A DNA stretch of 64,000 nucleotides from Cinnamomum chago (GCA_038049695.1 CP142451.1:67027501-67091500); one strand, 5' to 3'; counted from the first letter of the stretch, positions 1 through 11,235 are shown. Numbers and translations are program-made. Notes: generated by a model from the sequence alone, not told the origin.

Positions 1-659
1 AGGGTGGCGCCTACCCTCTCCTATTGATCCTTTTTTAATTAAGACACCCCAATTCTAACCATGAAGGATTTGCCTATAACATAAAACATTCTTGACAAAG
101 TAAATAAAGAAAACGTGGGACAAAGCATCATCACACCAAGACAAAAGCCAACATTAACACAAGAGCATAAGACTAGTTTCAAATTCAAATCAAAGATTGT
201 GCACGTGTGTGACAATAACTACAAGTCAAAAGAACTAACAAACTGAACATAATTATGAAATATCAAACAAAAAAAAATCGCCAAACACAAAAAAAAAGCA
301 ACAAAAAGGCAAAAACATGATCACGGAGATAAAAAGAATGACCAGCCATATAAATCTAAGAGAATAAAAGCAAATTGAACATTAGAATAAGAGTAATTGA
401 AAGAACAAAAAAAAAGAAAGATGCTTTAATTTGAAATTATATACCAAGTTGATCAACGAAACTATTCAGACAATTAGAGATACGTACATGAGACGTGCCA
501 TTCATCCCAAAAGAAAGAAGGGTGGAGAGGAAGCTTACTTTGGAGCAAAGAAGAGCTTGCAAATTCTGAGATTCGAAGTCTGAAAGAGCAGGAGTTGTGG
601 GAAATCCGTAGCCTTGATTCACTTATATAGATGAGAGTTCGAACCCCATGAGGACTTTA

Positions 660-1300
660 AAAGGACCCAAACTGCAACTTGGGCGCCACTCCCTGGGCGC
701 CCAGGTCACCTGTTTCTCCTAGAATTTGGGGCTTCTCTTTGACAGGGACTCTAAGTGCCAAATATGCAGTCCCACATGGGCACCACACCCTGGGCGCCCA
801 GATCACCTATTTTCTAGAAATCCAGCCTTCATTCCGACAAGGATTCCTAGTGCGATACGCTGTATACAAATCCTACTCCGAGACTAACTCAAAATTCAGT
901 CTGGGCGCCACCCCTTTGGCGCCTAGGTCACATGCTTCCCAGAATTCGGAGTTCTACCTTGAGACCAACTCAAAATGCAGTTTGGGCACCACTCCTTGGG
1001 CGCCCAGATCACTTGTTATCCTGAAATCGGAATTCTACTTCGAAACCAACTCAAAGTGCAACCTACTTCCCTGAAGTCAAAAACTCCACTCTAAGACGGA
1101 CTAGGACTGCATCTTGCGTGCCACTCCTCAAACGTTTAGGTGACTTGTCTTCCAGATTCAACATTCTACTTCGAGACGGATTCTGTCTATGCAACTCCAC
1201 CTAGGGGCCATCCCCTGGGCGCCCAAGCTGTCTTCTTTCACAGTCCTTGAACCAAGGTCCAAACAGGCTGGGCACCACCCCTGCGGTGCCTATCCATCGC
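660..1300. repeat. Degenerate tandem repeat with GGGCGCC hairpin words
   Basis: About seven units spaced roughly 80-120 bases apart. Each has a word of the type TGGGCGCC, a C-rich loop, then GGCGCCCA, followed by phrases like GAGACCAACTCAAA. Words are seen near 682, 780, 902, 986, 1108, 1204 and 1270. Plus-strand ORFs across it are repeat translations, not a gene. Confidence 0.7.
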
Positions 1301-2387
1301 CTTAGAAAACCAAATGCCCCTTTGAGCCAAACTGTCCTAGAACTTTGAAAAGTTGAACCCGAACAAGAATTGATGATGATCATTGATAAAAATAATAATG
1401 AAAATCATAATAAAAAAACCCAACAACAAAAAAAAATAAAAAAATAAAATAAAAAACTGATAAAAAAAGGGAGAGAGAGAAAGGAAGGAAGTTAAGAGAG
1501 GCACACACAAAGACACGACGCACCTTGTTAAACCAAATATTATCCCATCACATAAGGTCCCGTCACATGCACAACATTAGTCCCATCACGCATACATCCA
1601 TCATCGTGCATTGCACCTCGTGTCGTCTCCATCGATAAAATTGAAGTAATATTTTTGCAAGATGCTGTTACTAAATATTAATGACAAAAAATGCAGAATC
1701 TTCTAGTGTTTGTTCAATACCGGTTCCCAAAGAGAAATTGAAAACACCAAAAGTGGAAGACCTTCAAGTACACTAATGAGGATGAACGACATAAGCTTCA
1801 GCGAACAAACAACACAAAAGCGGCAATGATCCCCAACATTGGATTTACGTAAAGCTCTTGAGGTAAGTATCCCTAACTACGATTTTCATGATTTTACCTC
1901 ACGTATGGAAAATTGAGTCACCGTAGGCCTCCCTTAAGCGCCTATAATCGGTACGGCAACCATAATACCATGTTCTCACGAATTGTGGTGTTCGCTGACT
2001 CAAATCTTGACGTTGGAAGATGGAAACCGTGCAATTCGAAACTCTCCATGACAAGCATCAAAAAGATGATCGAATCTATCCTAGGTTCTCATCTAGGCCT
2101 GGGTGAAGACCAAGATCCCTAGAGAGTGACAGTTATTCTGGTGACCGTCTTCCATTGATTTAGCTTTTTCGATGCATACCTGAGTTTCAAAATAAAAATC
2201 TCTTTTCAAAAAGAAATGCATCTCATTCTCACATGCACTCACACTATTGCTTGAACTATGTTTATGATTGCCATGAAAGTTAAAAGACGTTATATATGAC
2301 CATTTGAAATAAATTCTATTCCAAGAACAAATGAAATTCTAATAGTGACTTAGCCAATCGAAAGATCGACTCCTGATTCAGACCACT

Positions 2388-2480
2388 GGGGCACAGTTCC
2401 CACCATCAACTCAAATTAAACAACCGGGGCACAATTCCCAACCCGCCACGTGGCAATACCACGGGCACCGAGGCACAGAT
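2388..2480 (+). repeat. Three short GGGGCACAGTTCCC-like words before the LTR
   Basis: Near-identical words at about 2389 (GGGGCACAGTTCCC), 2425 (GGGGCACAATTCCC) and 2469 (GAGGCACAGATCTCGG), spaced about 40 bases. Short repeats between the coding part and the 3' LTR are common in Tat/Ogre-like elements. Function unknown. Confidence 0.55.
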
Positions 2481-2697
2481 CTCGGGTTTCCAATCAAATC
2501 AAAAGGCACATAACTTCTTGTTTTTTATTTTTCTCCCCTGAATCAGATCGACCCTAGAAAAGTGAACCTCACCTTTAGAACAAGTTTACAATTGCATACA
2601 TCCATAGGCGGCCACTCCCGCGAGCTCAAAAGCTCCCGTGAATCATGAGTGGTGTGTCTACTTTCTTTGGAGCACAACTCTGCACGTGTTGCTCTCC

Positions 2698-2711
2698 AAA
2701 GAGGGGCATAC
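2698..2711 (+). other. Polypurine tract of element G
   Basis: AAAGAGGGGCATAC sits immediately before TGTAGACACC. A purine-rich run abutting a TG start is the expected plus-strand priming site, and it fixes the 5' edge of the LTR that follows. Confidence 0.65.
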
Positions 2712-3114
2712 TGTAGACACCTCATTTTGGCCCCCTATTTTAGCCTTAGACACTTATCATATATAATGATGCCCCCATTTCACCCATAATTGAATGGTTA
2801 ATGGCATAATTCAAATTAATTAATGATGATGAAGATGCTTGTTGATAATTTTAGACTTAGTTCGATGATTCATAGAAATTGTGAGAGAAAAAGCCAAATC
2901 GCGTCGAGATCCCAAGTCAAACTCATTATTCACATAAGGGCCAGACACTGACACTACTTGAACCTTTTTCGGACCACTTAAGACATGCTTAGGCCAATTC
3001 CCACAAAGATCACACTTAACTTGCCTAAGTATCATATGACTAACACAAATTAGGAGGTTAGAATCGTTGATCCGAATATCCCTTCTTCTTTCCGACATCC
3101 GATCACTATTACAT

Positions 3115-3860
3115 ATGAACCAATAGATTCTACGCTCCAAGAGCTTTACGACCATATATAGAATATCCAAATTGGATCAACGCGTCGAAAGTTATGAACT
3201 TCCGAAGTTAAGAAATGACGAAAACTGTTTAGGCACCACCCAAGTGGCGCCCCACCCTACTGAAAACCACATAGGCGCCCTAGGCTGGGCGCCCACAGTT
3301 TCCAAAATCACATAGACGCCCTAGGCTGGGCGCCCACACTTCTCAAACCCTAATTTGCCCTAACATCACCTGATTAGCCTAAGTTACGAAGCCGGTTCCT
3401 TTGGTCCATAGGTTCCCCCTTTTTTTTTGCAGCCCCTAATCATCAGGACATTTAGACCATTGGATTCTTGAATCCGAGAGCTTTCCGACGATATATAGAA
3501 CGTCCAAATCCGATAAATGGGTCAAAAGTTATGAGCTTCCAAAGTTTGTCCCAAGAGGAGGTCAAAATCACCTAGGCACCATCTAGACGCCCCATGCTGG
3601 GCGCCCATACTGCCCAGGGCCACCTAGGCACCTCATGGTGGGCGCCCACCCTCCAAATTCCACTAGTTGGTCTGAAAACAGACCTGGGCCATTCAACATA
3701 GGCCACCTGATCTCGACTCCAAATGGGACCAAGTTCCAAAAGCGAAACCCAAACCATCCGGGCATCTACACCCTCCAGGACTACCTAGGCACCACCCTGT
3801 GGGCGCCCAGACTGCGCAGGCCATGTGGGCGCCACCCCATGGGCGCCCACCCTCTCTCAA
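3115..3860 (+). repeat. Two diverged direct repeats of about 340 bp in LTR G
   Basis: The phrase around 3137-3215 (AGAGCTTTACGACC, then ATATATAGAATATCCAAAT, then AAAGTTATGAACTTCC) recurs at about 3478-3555 with small changes. Each copy is followed by a cluster of GGCGCC words. This is a diverged tandem duplication upstream of the TATA box. Confidence 0.6.
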
Positions 3861-3966
3861 ACCCTAGTTCACCCTAAAATGACTTAAGTCGCCTTGGGAT
3901 GCGTGAGACCTTCTAAAAGCACGAATTAATGAAGCCCTAGCCCTCCTAAACTCGTCTCAAAGCCTG

Positions 3967-3974
3967 TATATAAT
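3967..3974 (+). promoter_or_regulatory. TATA box of LTR G
   Basis: TATATAAT, about 1.26 kb from the LTR start, followed by a purine-rich leader at 4010-4120. Likely core promoter of the element. Confidence 0.5.
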
Positions 3975-4940
3975 CCCTCTTAACTCCATATGCAAAAGGA
4001 GCTACCCTAAAGAAAAAGTGAGAAAATAGAGAATAAGGAAGAAGAAAAAAGGTAGCCTCCATTAGAGAAAGAGTTTCAGATCTAGAGAAGAAGGAGAAGA
4101 GGTAAAGAAGGAGGATTCCATATCTTCAACTAGGGCTATGGGATTTCGCGAAAGCTTCGTTCTAGGAACTTGAGAAACGCGTCATATACCGGTATTCCTA
4201 GATCTCTCCTTTCGATTACTGCATTCCATTGGCATAAATGCTTAGAAATATGTTTAGGATCATTTGAGCATCATAGATCTACATTAGCTTGTGTTAAAAC
4301 TGATATTAGCATCTCATCATACTAGAAACATGCTTAGGTTCATTCTAATATAGTAGATCTGCATTGATTTCGTAATTCTAATTGCATATCTAGGTTAGAT
4401 CTCGCATTAACAGTATCATTATTATCATTTATATCAAAGAGATCGCGAAAAGCCCTTGGCAGAAAGGCTGGGCGCCTGCCCTCTCCCGGATAGGCTGGGC
4501 GCCACCCCCTGGGCGCCTACCCTTCTGAGACTGGGTCCGGGTTCTACATCTTCGCCCGTTGCATCGTTTCCTCATAGATTTGCTAGCTACATCATTAATA
4601 GTTCGCATTAGGAATTCACATCAGTCGCTGAATATCGGAAATTGTGTTGGAAATACTAAGATTTTTTTGTGCATTCATTGTGATCCATTGAAAGCCCTGA
4701 CTGAGCAGGGTAGGCACAGCAGGTGTGGCGCTCAAGTGGATTTTTTCCACCTTCGTGCATAACTTCCGATCTTCCGCATTTAGTTTACTTAGAAACTGTT
4801 TGATAATGATATGTTTGGTTGTTTGATGTGTTCTGAACTTCGAATTACCATTTTTGTCACACTTCACATCATATCATTTGAATCGTAGAGTCATACAAAA
4901 AACCCAAAAAAATATCATAAAACATAAAACAAAAAGTCTA

Positions 4941-5061
4941 CTTGGACAAACTTTTTGGCCAGAATTTTGGCCAACCCATATGGTTTCCATTGAATATCAC
5001 TATGATATTCAATGGAAACCATATGGGTTGGCAAAAATTCTGGCCAAAAAGTTTGTCCAAG
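4941..5061. mobile_element. Foldback MITE, TA-flanked (Stowaway/mariner-like?)
   Basis: Two arms of about 59 bases are almost perfectly complementary: the left begins CTTGGACAAACTTTTTGG and the right ends CCAAAAAGTTTGTCCAAG. They meet at TGAATATCA, CTA, TGATATTCA, leaving a 3-base loop. I see one mismatched spot in the arms. TA flanks both ends (4939-4940 and 5062-5063), which suits a Tc1/mariner-type target. The terminal sequence is not the common Stowaway one, so the superfamily is tentative. It lies inside LTR G. Confidence 0.7.
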
Positions 5062-5316
5062 TAGCATCACTCAACATAAAATCACTTCTTCTCTTTCCTT
5101 ACTTTTTAGTAAATTAGAGGGGAACCCAAAAATAATAGTTAGATAGTCTAGGTTATCGAATTTAGCGCCTAAGTAGGATAAACCCTAAGATTAATTAGAA
5201 CATCATAATTAGTTAATTTAAGAACCATCAAATCATTAAGAACACCTTTAATCCCCTTAAGGGCCTAGTTAATTCGGATTAAAAGCAACTAAGAACATAA
5301 AACACCTAAAACTCAA

Positions 5317-7350
5317 AACACAGTCACCTGGGTGCCCATCCTTCCACAGCCACTTGGGCGCCACCCCCTGGGCGCCCAACCTCTTCATTCTCTAAGATAC
5401 CCCGATTAAAGCTTAAACCAATTAATTAAGACCTTAAACTAATCCGAATCAACACCGTAAAACATTTTAAACCTGAAATAACTAAAACCCTAATCAACTC
5501 AACCTCTAATTAACTCGAAAACACAAAATCAACAAAACCCAAAACAGTCCACCTGGGCGCCACCCCCTGGGCGCCCATCCTTCCGAGACACCTGGGCACC
5601 ACCCTCTTGGCGCCCATCCTATCCCATCACTAAGGAACCCTTAATTAAAACTTCTAATTAATCACAACCCAAATTTAATCCTAATTAACATAATAAAACA
5701 CTTTTAGACTTAAGAAACCTGAAACCCTAATCAATTCGAACTCGAATCAACTTAAAAGCACAAGACCAACACGAAACCAAAAACCAGACACCTGGGCACC
5801 ACCCCCTAGGCGCCCAGCCTATCAATCCGCTTAGGCACCACCCCTGTGGCGCCTATCCTACCCATTTCCTTGGAGACCATCAATTGAAATTAAAACTTAA
5901 CTAATTAGACCCGAATCAATACATTAAAACACTGTCAATTTAAAAGACTTGAAACCTCAATCAATTTGATCTTAAATTCACTCAAAACATAAAACCAATT
6001 CGAACCATAAAAACAGATACCTGGGTGCCACCCCCTGTGCGCCCATCCTTCCACATCCACTTGGGCACCACCCTCTGGGCGCCTATCCTACCCAATCACT
6101 AGGAAACCCCACTTGAAACTAAACCCGAATTCAATCATAATCAACACTTCAGAATTCCATTGAATTTAAAACAATTGAAGTCAGAAGTCCGACTTCAAAT
6201 TAACTTAAAGATCATTGAACCAACTCAAAACTTAAAAAACTTTCCACATGGGCGCCACCCCTTGGGTGCCTATCCTGCCATATCCACCTAGGCACCACCC
6301 TCTGGGCGCCTAGCCTCCCGAATCACAAAGAGACCTAATTAATTAGAACCTAATTTAATCCTAACAACACAGCAAAACACTTTTATTTTAAAATACATCA
6401 AACCATAAAAGTTCAACCTCAAATCCACCTAAAAAATACGAAACCGACTCGAACCATAAGATAGCCACCTGGGCATCACCCCCCTGGGCGCCTACGCATT
6501 CTTAGGAAATCCCCCAAATTAACAGTTTAACCTAATTAATATTCAAACTAACCCCAATTAACACATTAAAACACTTTATTATCAACAGACTTGAAACCTT
6601 AACCAATTCGGACTTAAATTCACCTAAAAACATAACACCAACCTGAACCACAGAACAGTCCACTTGGGCGCCACCCCCTGGGCGCCTATCTTCCATTTCC
6701 ACCTGGGCACCACACCCGGGGCGCCCAGCCTACTTGTTTTCATAAAACACCCCGACCAACAACTTAGCCTAATTAATTAACATTCAAACCAATCCCAATC
6801 CACATATTAAAACACTTTTAACTTAAAATACTTAAGACTTTAATCGATTCGGACTTAGCACCCAAAACCCTTACGAACCAACAAACAACTACCTAGGCAA
6901 CACCCCTGTGGCGCCTATCCTACACTTTCACCCCGACATACTACCTCGACTAAAAACAAATAACTAAACACCTTATAACTAAAATTAACTAAAACCAGAA
7001 CCCAACATAATCCCTAGACCCCAAAAACCGAAAACTTGGTCCCATCTGGAATACCAGAAGATCACAAGCCATCACCTGGGCGCCACCCCCTTGGCGCCTA
7101 TCCTTTCATTTGCACTAAAACGCGAATTCTTGGTTTTGTTTCAAAATCCGGATCCGAATAATTTTGACAGTTGAACACCAGAGAATTAAAACAATTTGGA
7201 ACATTAAAATTCATCAAGAATCCTTGGGATTCCGAAGATAACAACGATACCACCACCACTAACCAAACCACCAAGAAATAGCCACTTGGGCGCCACTGCT
7301 TGGGCGCCCAAGTCACCAGAGTGACCTAGGCGCCACCCCCTGGGCGCCCA
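5317..7350. repeat. Tandem array, 180-235 bp period, with paired GGGCGCC hairpins
   Basis: About ten units in AT-rich sequence with phrases such as AAAACACTTTTAA and AACCTAATTAATTA. Hairpin words fall near 5331/5347, 5556/5591, 5791/5831, 6021/6059, 6249/6285, 6470, 6661/6703, 6893, 7075 and 7286/7327. Many units carry two hairpins about 40 bases apart. A typical word is TGGGCGCC, ACCCCCTG, GGCGCCCA, an 8-bp stem with an 8-base loop. No coding potential. Confidence 0.75.
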
Positions 7351-7960
7351 AGTCCTCCGCCAACCCTGTTCGTCGATTTTGACATCATTTCACTTCTCGA
7401 ATTAAAACTTGAAATCCCAGAGCCTTAAACGACTTAAGCAGAACCTTAAAACATCCTTAAGTCACTCTTAATCAACTCATAACTTAAAACAAATCGAATC
7501 GACTAAAACCATAATTAACAAACTGTTTAGGCGCATGAACCGTCAAACTTAGGCTATTTGCACCCTAGGATTAGATTGGATTTCCCCATTAGGTAGCTTA
7601 GAGCATTAGGTTTCGCTCCATCACTTTTCCTGTTCCGTTAGGGGACTGGGAGAGCTGATGAGGACGGTCTAGGACCTTAGGTTAGGGTTAATCCGATGAT
7701 CAGTAATAAAGCATTAATCACGAAAATCCAAGTAAAATCCCGTAGTTAGGCCCTTCTAGCCCAATATAAAAAATCCCTAAAAATTATAAAACCAACAAAA
7801 TAAACCCAAAAAGATTTTTCCTTTATTTCTTCCTCCACCTCAGGTGCCAGATATTCAATCGAACTTAATGATAAAAGGGAATAAAGAGTTGATTTCTAAA
7901 ATTGAATAAATGAGAATAATAAGATGAGATGAGTGATTTCACACACTTTGCATATTTTTA

Positions 7961-8062
7961 TTTCGGCCCATCGGCCACCCTCTAAATCAATTTCGGCCCA
8001 TTGGCCTCTCTAAAACAAACATCGGCCCATCGGCCACTTTCAATCAATTACAGCCCATCGGC
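7961..8062. repeat. Four CGGCCCATCGGCC words, about 30-bp period
   Basis: The word (T)CGGCCCATCGGCC recurs near 7963, 7993, 8022 and 8051, slightly varied, in AT-rich sequence near the right end of LTR G. The surrounding sequence from 7350 to 8235 shows no gene. Confidence 0.65.
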
Positions 8063-8235
8063 TTTTCACTTTATCACTTGTGTATCACACACGAAAAACA
8101 CAGAAATCACAAGTCAAAGTCTCATTTGCATCATCATCTTGATTTGAAAACTCAGCTTTTAAACCCTATTTTGCCAAGGGATTAGAAGGGGGTACCCGGG
8201 AACGGGGCCGATCCTCTTCTTAAATATTTGGCACC

Positions 8236-9130
8236 TCCCCCTTCTTGTTTTCTTTATTTTAGTTTTTTCATTTCACTTGGATACACCATGATTATGCTAT
8301 GTGAGGATTAACCTTATTTGGACTTTGACTCATAACCCTGAATTGACCCAATATTAAGGAGACCAAAAGAGACCCAAATTAATGTGACAGGAAAACCGTC
8401 GTGTGTTGCCGGCAGCACATTAGATGAGAAAAGAACCCACCCATTTATTTTCTCCCATTTTTCTTCGGCTTTTGTCGAAGAACGGTGGTACGGCCGTTAC
8501 CGTAGCTGGCGATCGTGATCCGTCGATTTTGAGGGTAGTCGGAATCCTCATTTTCGATGTAAAATTTAAATAGCACATATAGATGAATGGAGATTCCCCT
8601 CCCCTAAGGGGATCAAAATTCACGTCTGACAGTTGCCACCCTTTTAAAACATGCACTTCGCAAAGGGGATCCGGGGGTGTCCCCCGGCGGGGATCGACCT
8701 GCCCAGTCAGCTCGCGGGGGCCCAGGGGGCAGCGCACCTGGTGGGGGCTGCTACCCCCGAACCAAAAATTTGGATAAAGAACAAAGTGATCCTGTGTGTT
8801 CGGTCGACCGGCCAGAGGGCTCAGTCGACAGGCCTTACAGGCACCCGGTCGACCGAGCACAGGGCCAAGTCGACCCGCCTGCGAAGGCAGAAAATTGAGT
8901 TTTCTCAATTCGAGTCCAAACACCTCCAAAACACTTCTGAAGGCTCTCAATGGCTTCCTACCATCCTTCCATCATTATTAAACCCTTTTGCGACTATCCA
9001 AACATAGACTCACTTACAAGCAAAGCAAATCCTTAAAAAACTGATCCGTACATAGCCCTTGTTCTATCCTCTTCGCATCTCATGCAAGGATTAGAACAAG
9101 TTTACTGATCTAACATGATTAAAGATGAGG
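8236..9130 (-). mobile_element. Non-coding internal part of element F with a GC-rich island
   Basis: Lies just inside the minus-strand primer site of element F, where gag would start, but no gag or pol domain is visible. Sequence at 8590-8765 is strikingly GC-rich (runs of G and C around 8670-8760). At 8799-8880 it carries GTCGAC words including CGGTCGACCG, the word type of LTR family B. The longest minus ORF here (8420-8950) reads through the GC-rich words and resembles no protein I know. F may be a non-autonomous element, or its coding part may lie elsewhere. Confidence 0.4.
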
Positions 9131-9148
9131 TATGGTTCTGATACCAAT
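9131..9148 (-). other. Primer binding site of element F (tRNA-iMet type)
   Basis: On the minus strand this reads TTGGTATCAGAACCATA directly after an LTR ending in CAACA. It matches the initiator-Met type (TGGTATCAGA) used by many plant LTR elements, and it sets F on the minus strand. Confidence 0.7.
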
Positions 9149-9654
9149 TGTTGAAATAGGTTGGCCTCGTGGATAAGTTTTAAAACTTTTGACCCACTTG
9201 ACACAGCGATCAACTATCTAGAAGGCTATAAAACCCAATCCAGGATCCAAGTCCTCTATCTCAGCCATCATGATAAGTAAATAAACCTATTTAGAAGATA
9301 GAACAGCAGCCAACAAGCATCCATAAAAATCTACAACATGCAAGGAAGTAGATTATACCTTTAGAGCTCGGTTGTGCTCTAATGGAGAAGTTGAGTCTTT
9401 CTTTGATGATGAAACTCTTTCACGTATCAAACAAGAATCTCCAAGACCTATTGATCTTCCACGCTATGACCCTCTATCAGATCTCTTTTCTCAAGATGAT
9501 GGGTGGAATCTCCAAGAGAAAACTCAACTAGAAACTCCAAGGAACTAAAAGGGAACTAGAAGAGAAAGAGGAGAAGAAGAATTGTGCAACTCTTGCACTA
9601 GAGAAGGAGCTGGGCGTGGGATCCTATATTTGACGTCCAAGGGGGATTCTTCCC

Positions 9655-9664
9655 CTTTATATAG
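9655..9664 (-). promoter_or_regulatory. TATA box of LTR F
   Basis: On the minus strand CTATATAAAG, about 510 bases upstream of the primer site. Good plant TATA context. Confidence 0.55.
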
Positions 9665-10081
9665 CCTTCAAAACTCCTTTTCTTTCTCTCTTACTAATTA
9701 TATTAGAAGTCACACTTCCACATTAATTAGTAGCTTACTATTACCACTATTAGAAGTTCCACTTCAAATAGAAATAGTAACTTTCTAATTCCTTTCTTTT
9801 GGAGGTCAAGTAGAATTAGTAATTGAAAGTCCACGAGGATCCTAACCCTAGAGGGGGGGGGGGTGAATAGGGTGAGCTACAATTATGACCAATTTACACC
9901 AATTTTAACTTCTAAATATAAACTAGTCAAATGTGATGATTAAACAATCAATATGCGGAAGCTAATAAACAATCACCACACAAACAATCACCACAACACA
10001 ATATTTATAGTGGTTCGGCCAACGTGCCTACATCCACTACCGGCTTGTGTCTCCAACACCCCACCGGATTCCACTAATTAT

Positions 10082-10290
10082 GCTTTTTACTAGGCTAAGC
10101 AATAACCCTTACAAAGTTGTTTTTCTAAGGCTCAACAACAACCTTTACAAGATGCTTTTCAAGGCTAAGCAATAACCTATCAAGATGCTTTTCTTAGGCT
10201 TAGCAATAACCCTACAATATGCTTTTATTAGGCTAAGCAATAACCTTACAAGTTGCTTTTCTTAGGCTTAGCAATAACCTTTACAAATAA
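10082..10290. repeat. 35-bp minisatellite in solo LTR B1, about 6 units
   Basis: Units of the type TAGGCTAAGCAATAACCTT followed by ACAATATGCTTTTCT, with small changes. The same array has about 7 units in B2 (44830-45065), 4 in B3 (50362-50510) and 5 in B4 (57318-57490). Confidence 0.8.
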
Positions 10291-11106
10291 AGATTTCTCA
10301 AAGAAAGTGTCTTCACAAAAGATCACTCTAAGAGATACAATTTTAGCTCAATGTAATTGCCTCTTCAAATAGGCGGATTTGAAAGTGAATAACAAACTCA
10401 CACAAACACTCTAAGAATGCAAAGATGTATGCTAATGAGGTGTGTGTGTGATGACTTCAATCAAGATTAAAAAGGAAGCTTAATCAAATGTATGCCCAAG
10501 GCATTTCAAAGTTTAAGACTCATAAAAGACTTGATTGAAGTTTAATGCAAATCACATGTATGTTTAATAACTTGTTAATGATATGAAAATCAAAGAATCA
10601 CAAGTTGTATGAAAATGACTAACTTAGAACATGTGATGCATGTGCAATGTTGTTTTCAAAACCAAATAAATTTTACTAATGCTTAAATGAATGAAAACAA
10701 CAAGCAATGTTTCAACCAAGTAAAAGACTCATGCTATGAAAGAAAAACAAGGATTTTGTCTAAGCATGATTAACAAAGTTAACAACTTGGATTGAAAACA
10801 AAGGTGAAGAATCCAATCTTAATTAGACCAAAGATTAGAAAAAGAAGGGATTCAACACATCATAGTTATTATGCTAAATATCATATACCAATAGTTTAAA
10901 CAAAGCACATAACTATGATTAATAAAGGTAGAGCTTACTTGGTGGTTTAACTTAATAATCCAAGCTTTAGCTCTCCTAATTGCCTCCTAGCCTTTCCAAC
11001 TTCATCCCCTTTCAATGGCTCCAAAAGGCTCTCAAAGGTTCAAGTTTCAAGCCTTGAAAAAGGTTGGAAATGAATGGACTTTATAGCCAAAAAGTTGCCA
11101 ACGGCT

Positions 11107-11235
11107 AGTCCTCGGTCGACCGGCAAAGAGGTCTCGGTCGACCGAGAAAGCACAACGGTCATATTTCTGACCGTTGGGGCTTCAGTTCAGAAAACTGTCC
11201 ATTTGCCCTGCAGTGGTCTCGGTCGACCGGCGACA
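11107..11235. repeat. GGTCGACC palindrome island in solo LTR B1
   Basis: Contains CTCGGTCGACCGG, the perfect 14-base palindrome CTCGGTCGACCGAG (about 11130), the hairpin CAACGGTCA / TGACCGTTG (11152-11176) and another GGTCGACCGG near 11220. It lies just upstream of the LTR's TATA box in the inferred minus orientation. Confidence 0.75.

Larger units (their letters stand above)
1..2711 (+). mobile_element. 3' non-coding part of LTR element G (gypsy-type remnant)
   Basis: This stretch lies directly upstream of a polypurine tract and LTR start, so it is read as the 3' internal part of a plus-strand LTR element. No retroelement protein domain is recognisable; the ORFs here are short and look like chance. 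It is AT-rich with A-runs (about 1385-1465), interrupted by GC-rich GGGCGCC words at 1-20 and 660-1300. A long untranslated 3' region with repeats is known for Tat/Ogre-type gypsy elements. The lineage call for G is inference from that, from the LTR start TGTAGACACC and from LTR length. Confidence 0.5.
2712..8235 (+). mobile_element. Very long LTR of element G (right end approximate)
   Basis: Starts TGTAGACACC after the polypurine tract. A TATA box at 3967 and a purine-rich leader (4010-4120) fit a promoter-bearing LTR. The stretch is AT-rich with GC-rich hairpin words throughout (3230-3340, 3570-3860, 4470-4525, 5317-7350). The right end is not proven: a GGGGCCGATCC phrase followed by TTTGGCACCTCC near 8,200-8,240 resembles an LTR end plus primer site, giving about 5.5 kb, within the range of Ogre-like LTRs. 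No second LTR copy is in the window to test this. No gene seen. Confidence 0.45.

Noticed and set aside
1913-2122. 69-residue plus ORF as a small gene
   Set aside because: No recognisable domain, and it lies in the non-coding 3' part of an LTR element.
8420-8950. 176-residue minus ORF and several plus ORFs
   Set aside because: Open because the segment is GC-rich and repetitive; no start context, domain or codon pattern supports a protein.
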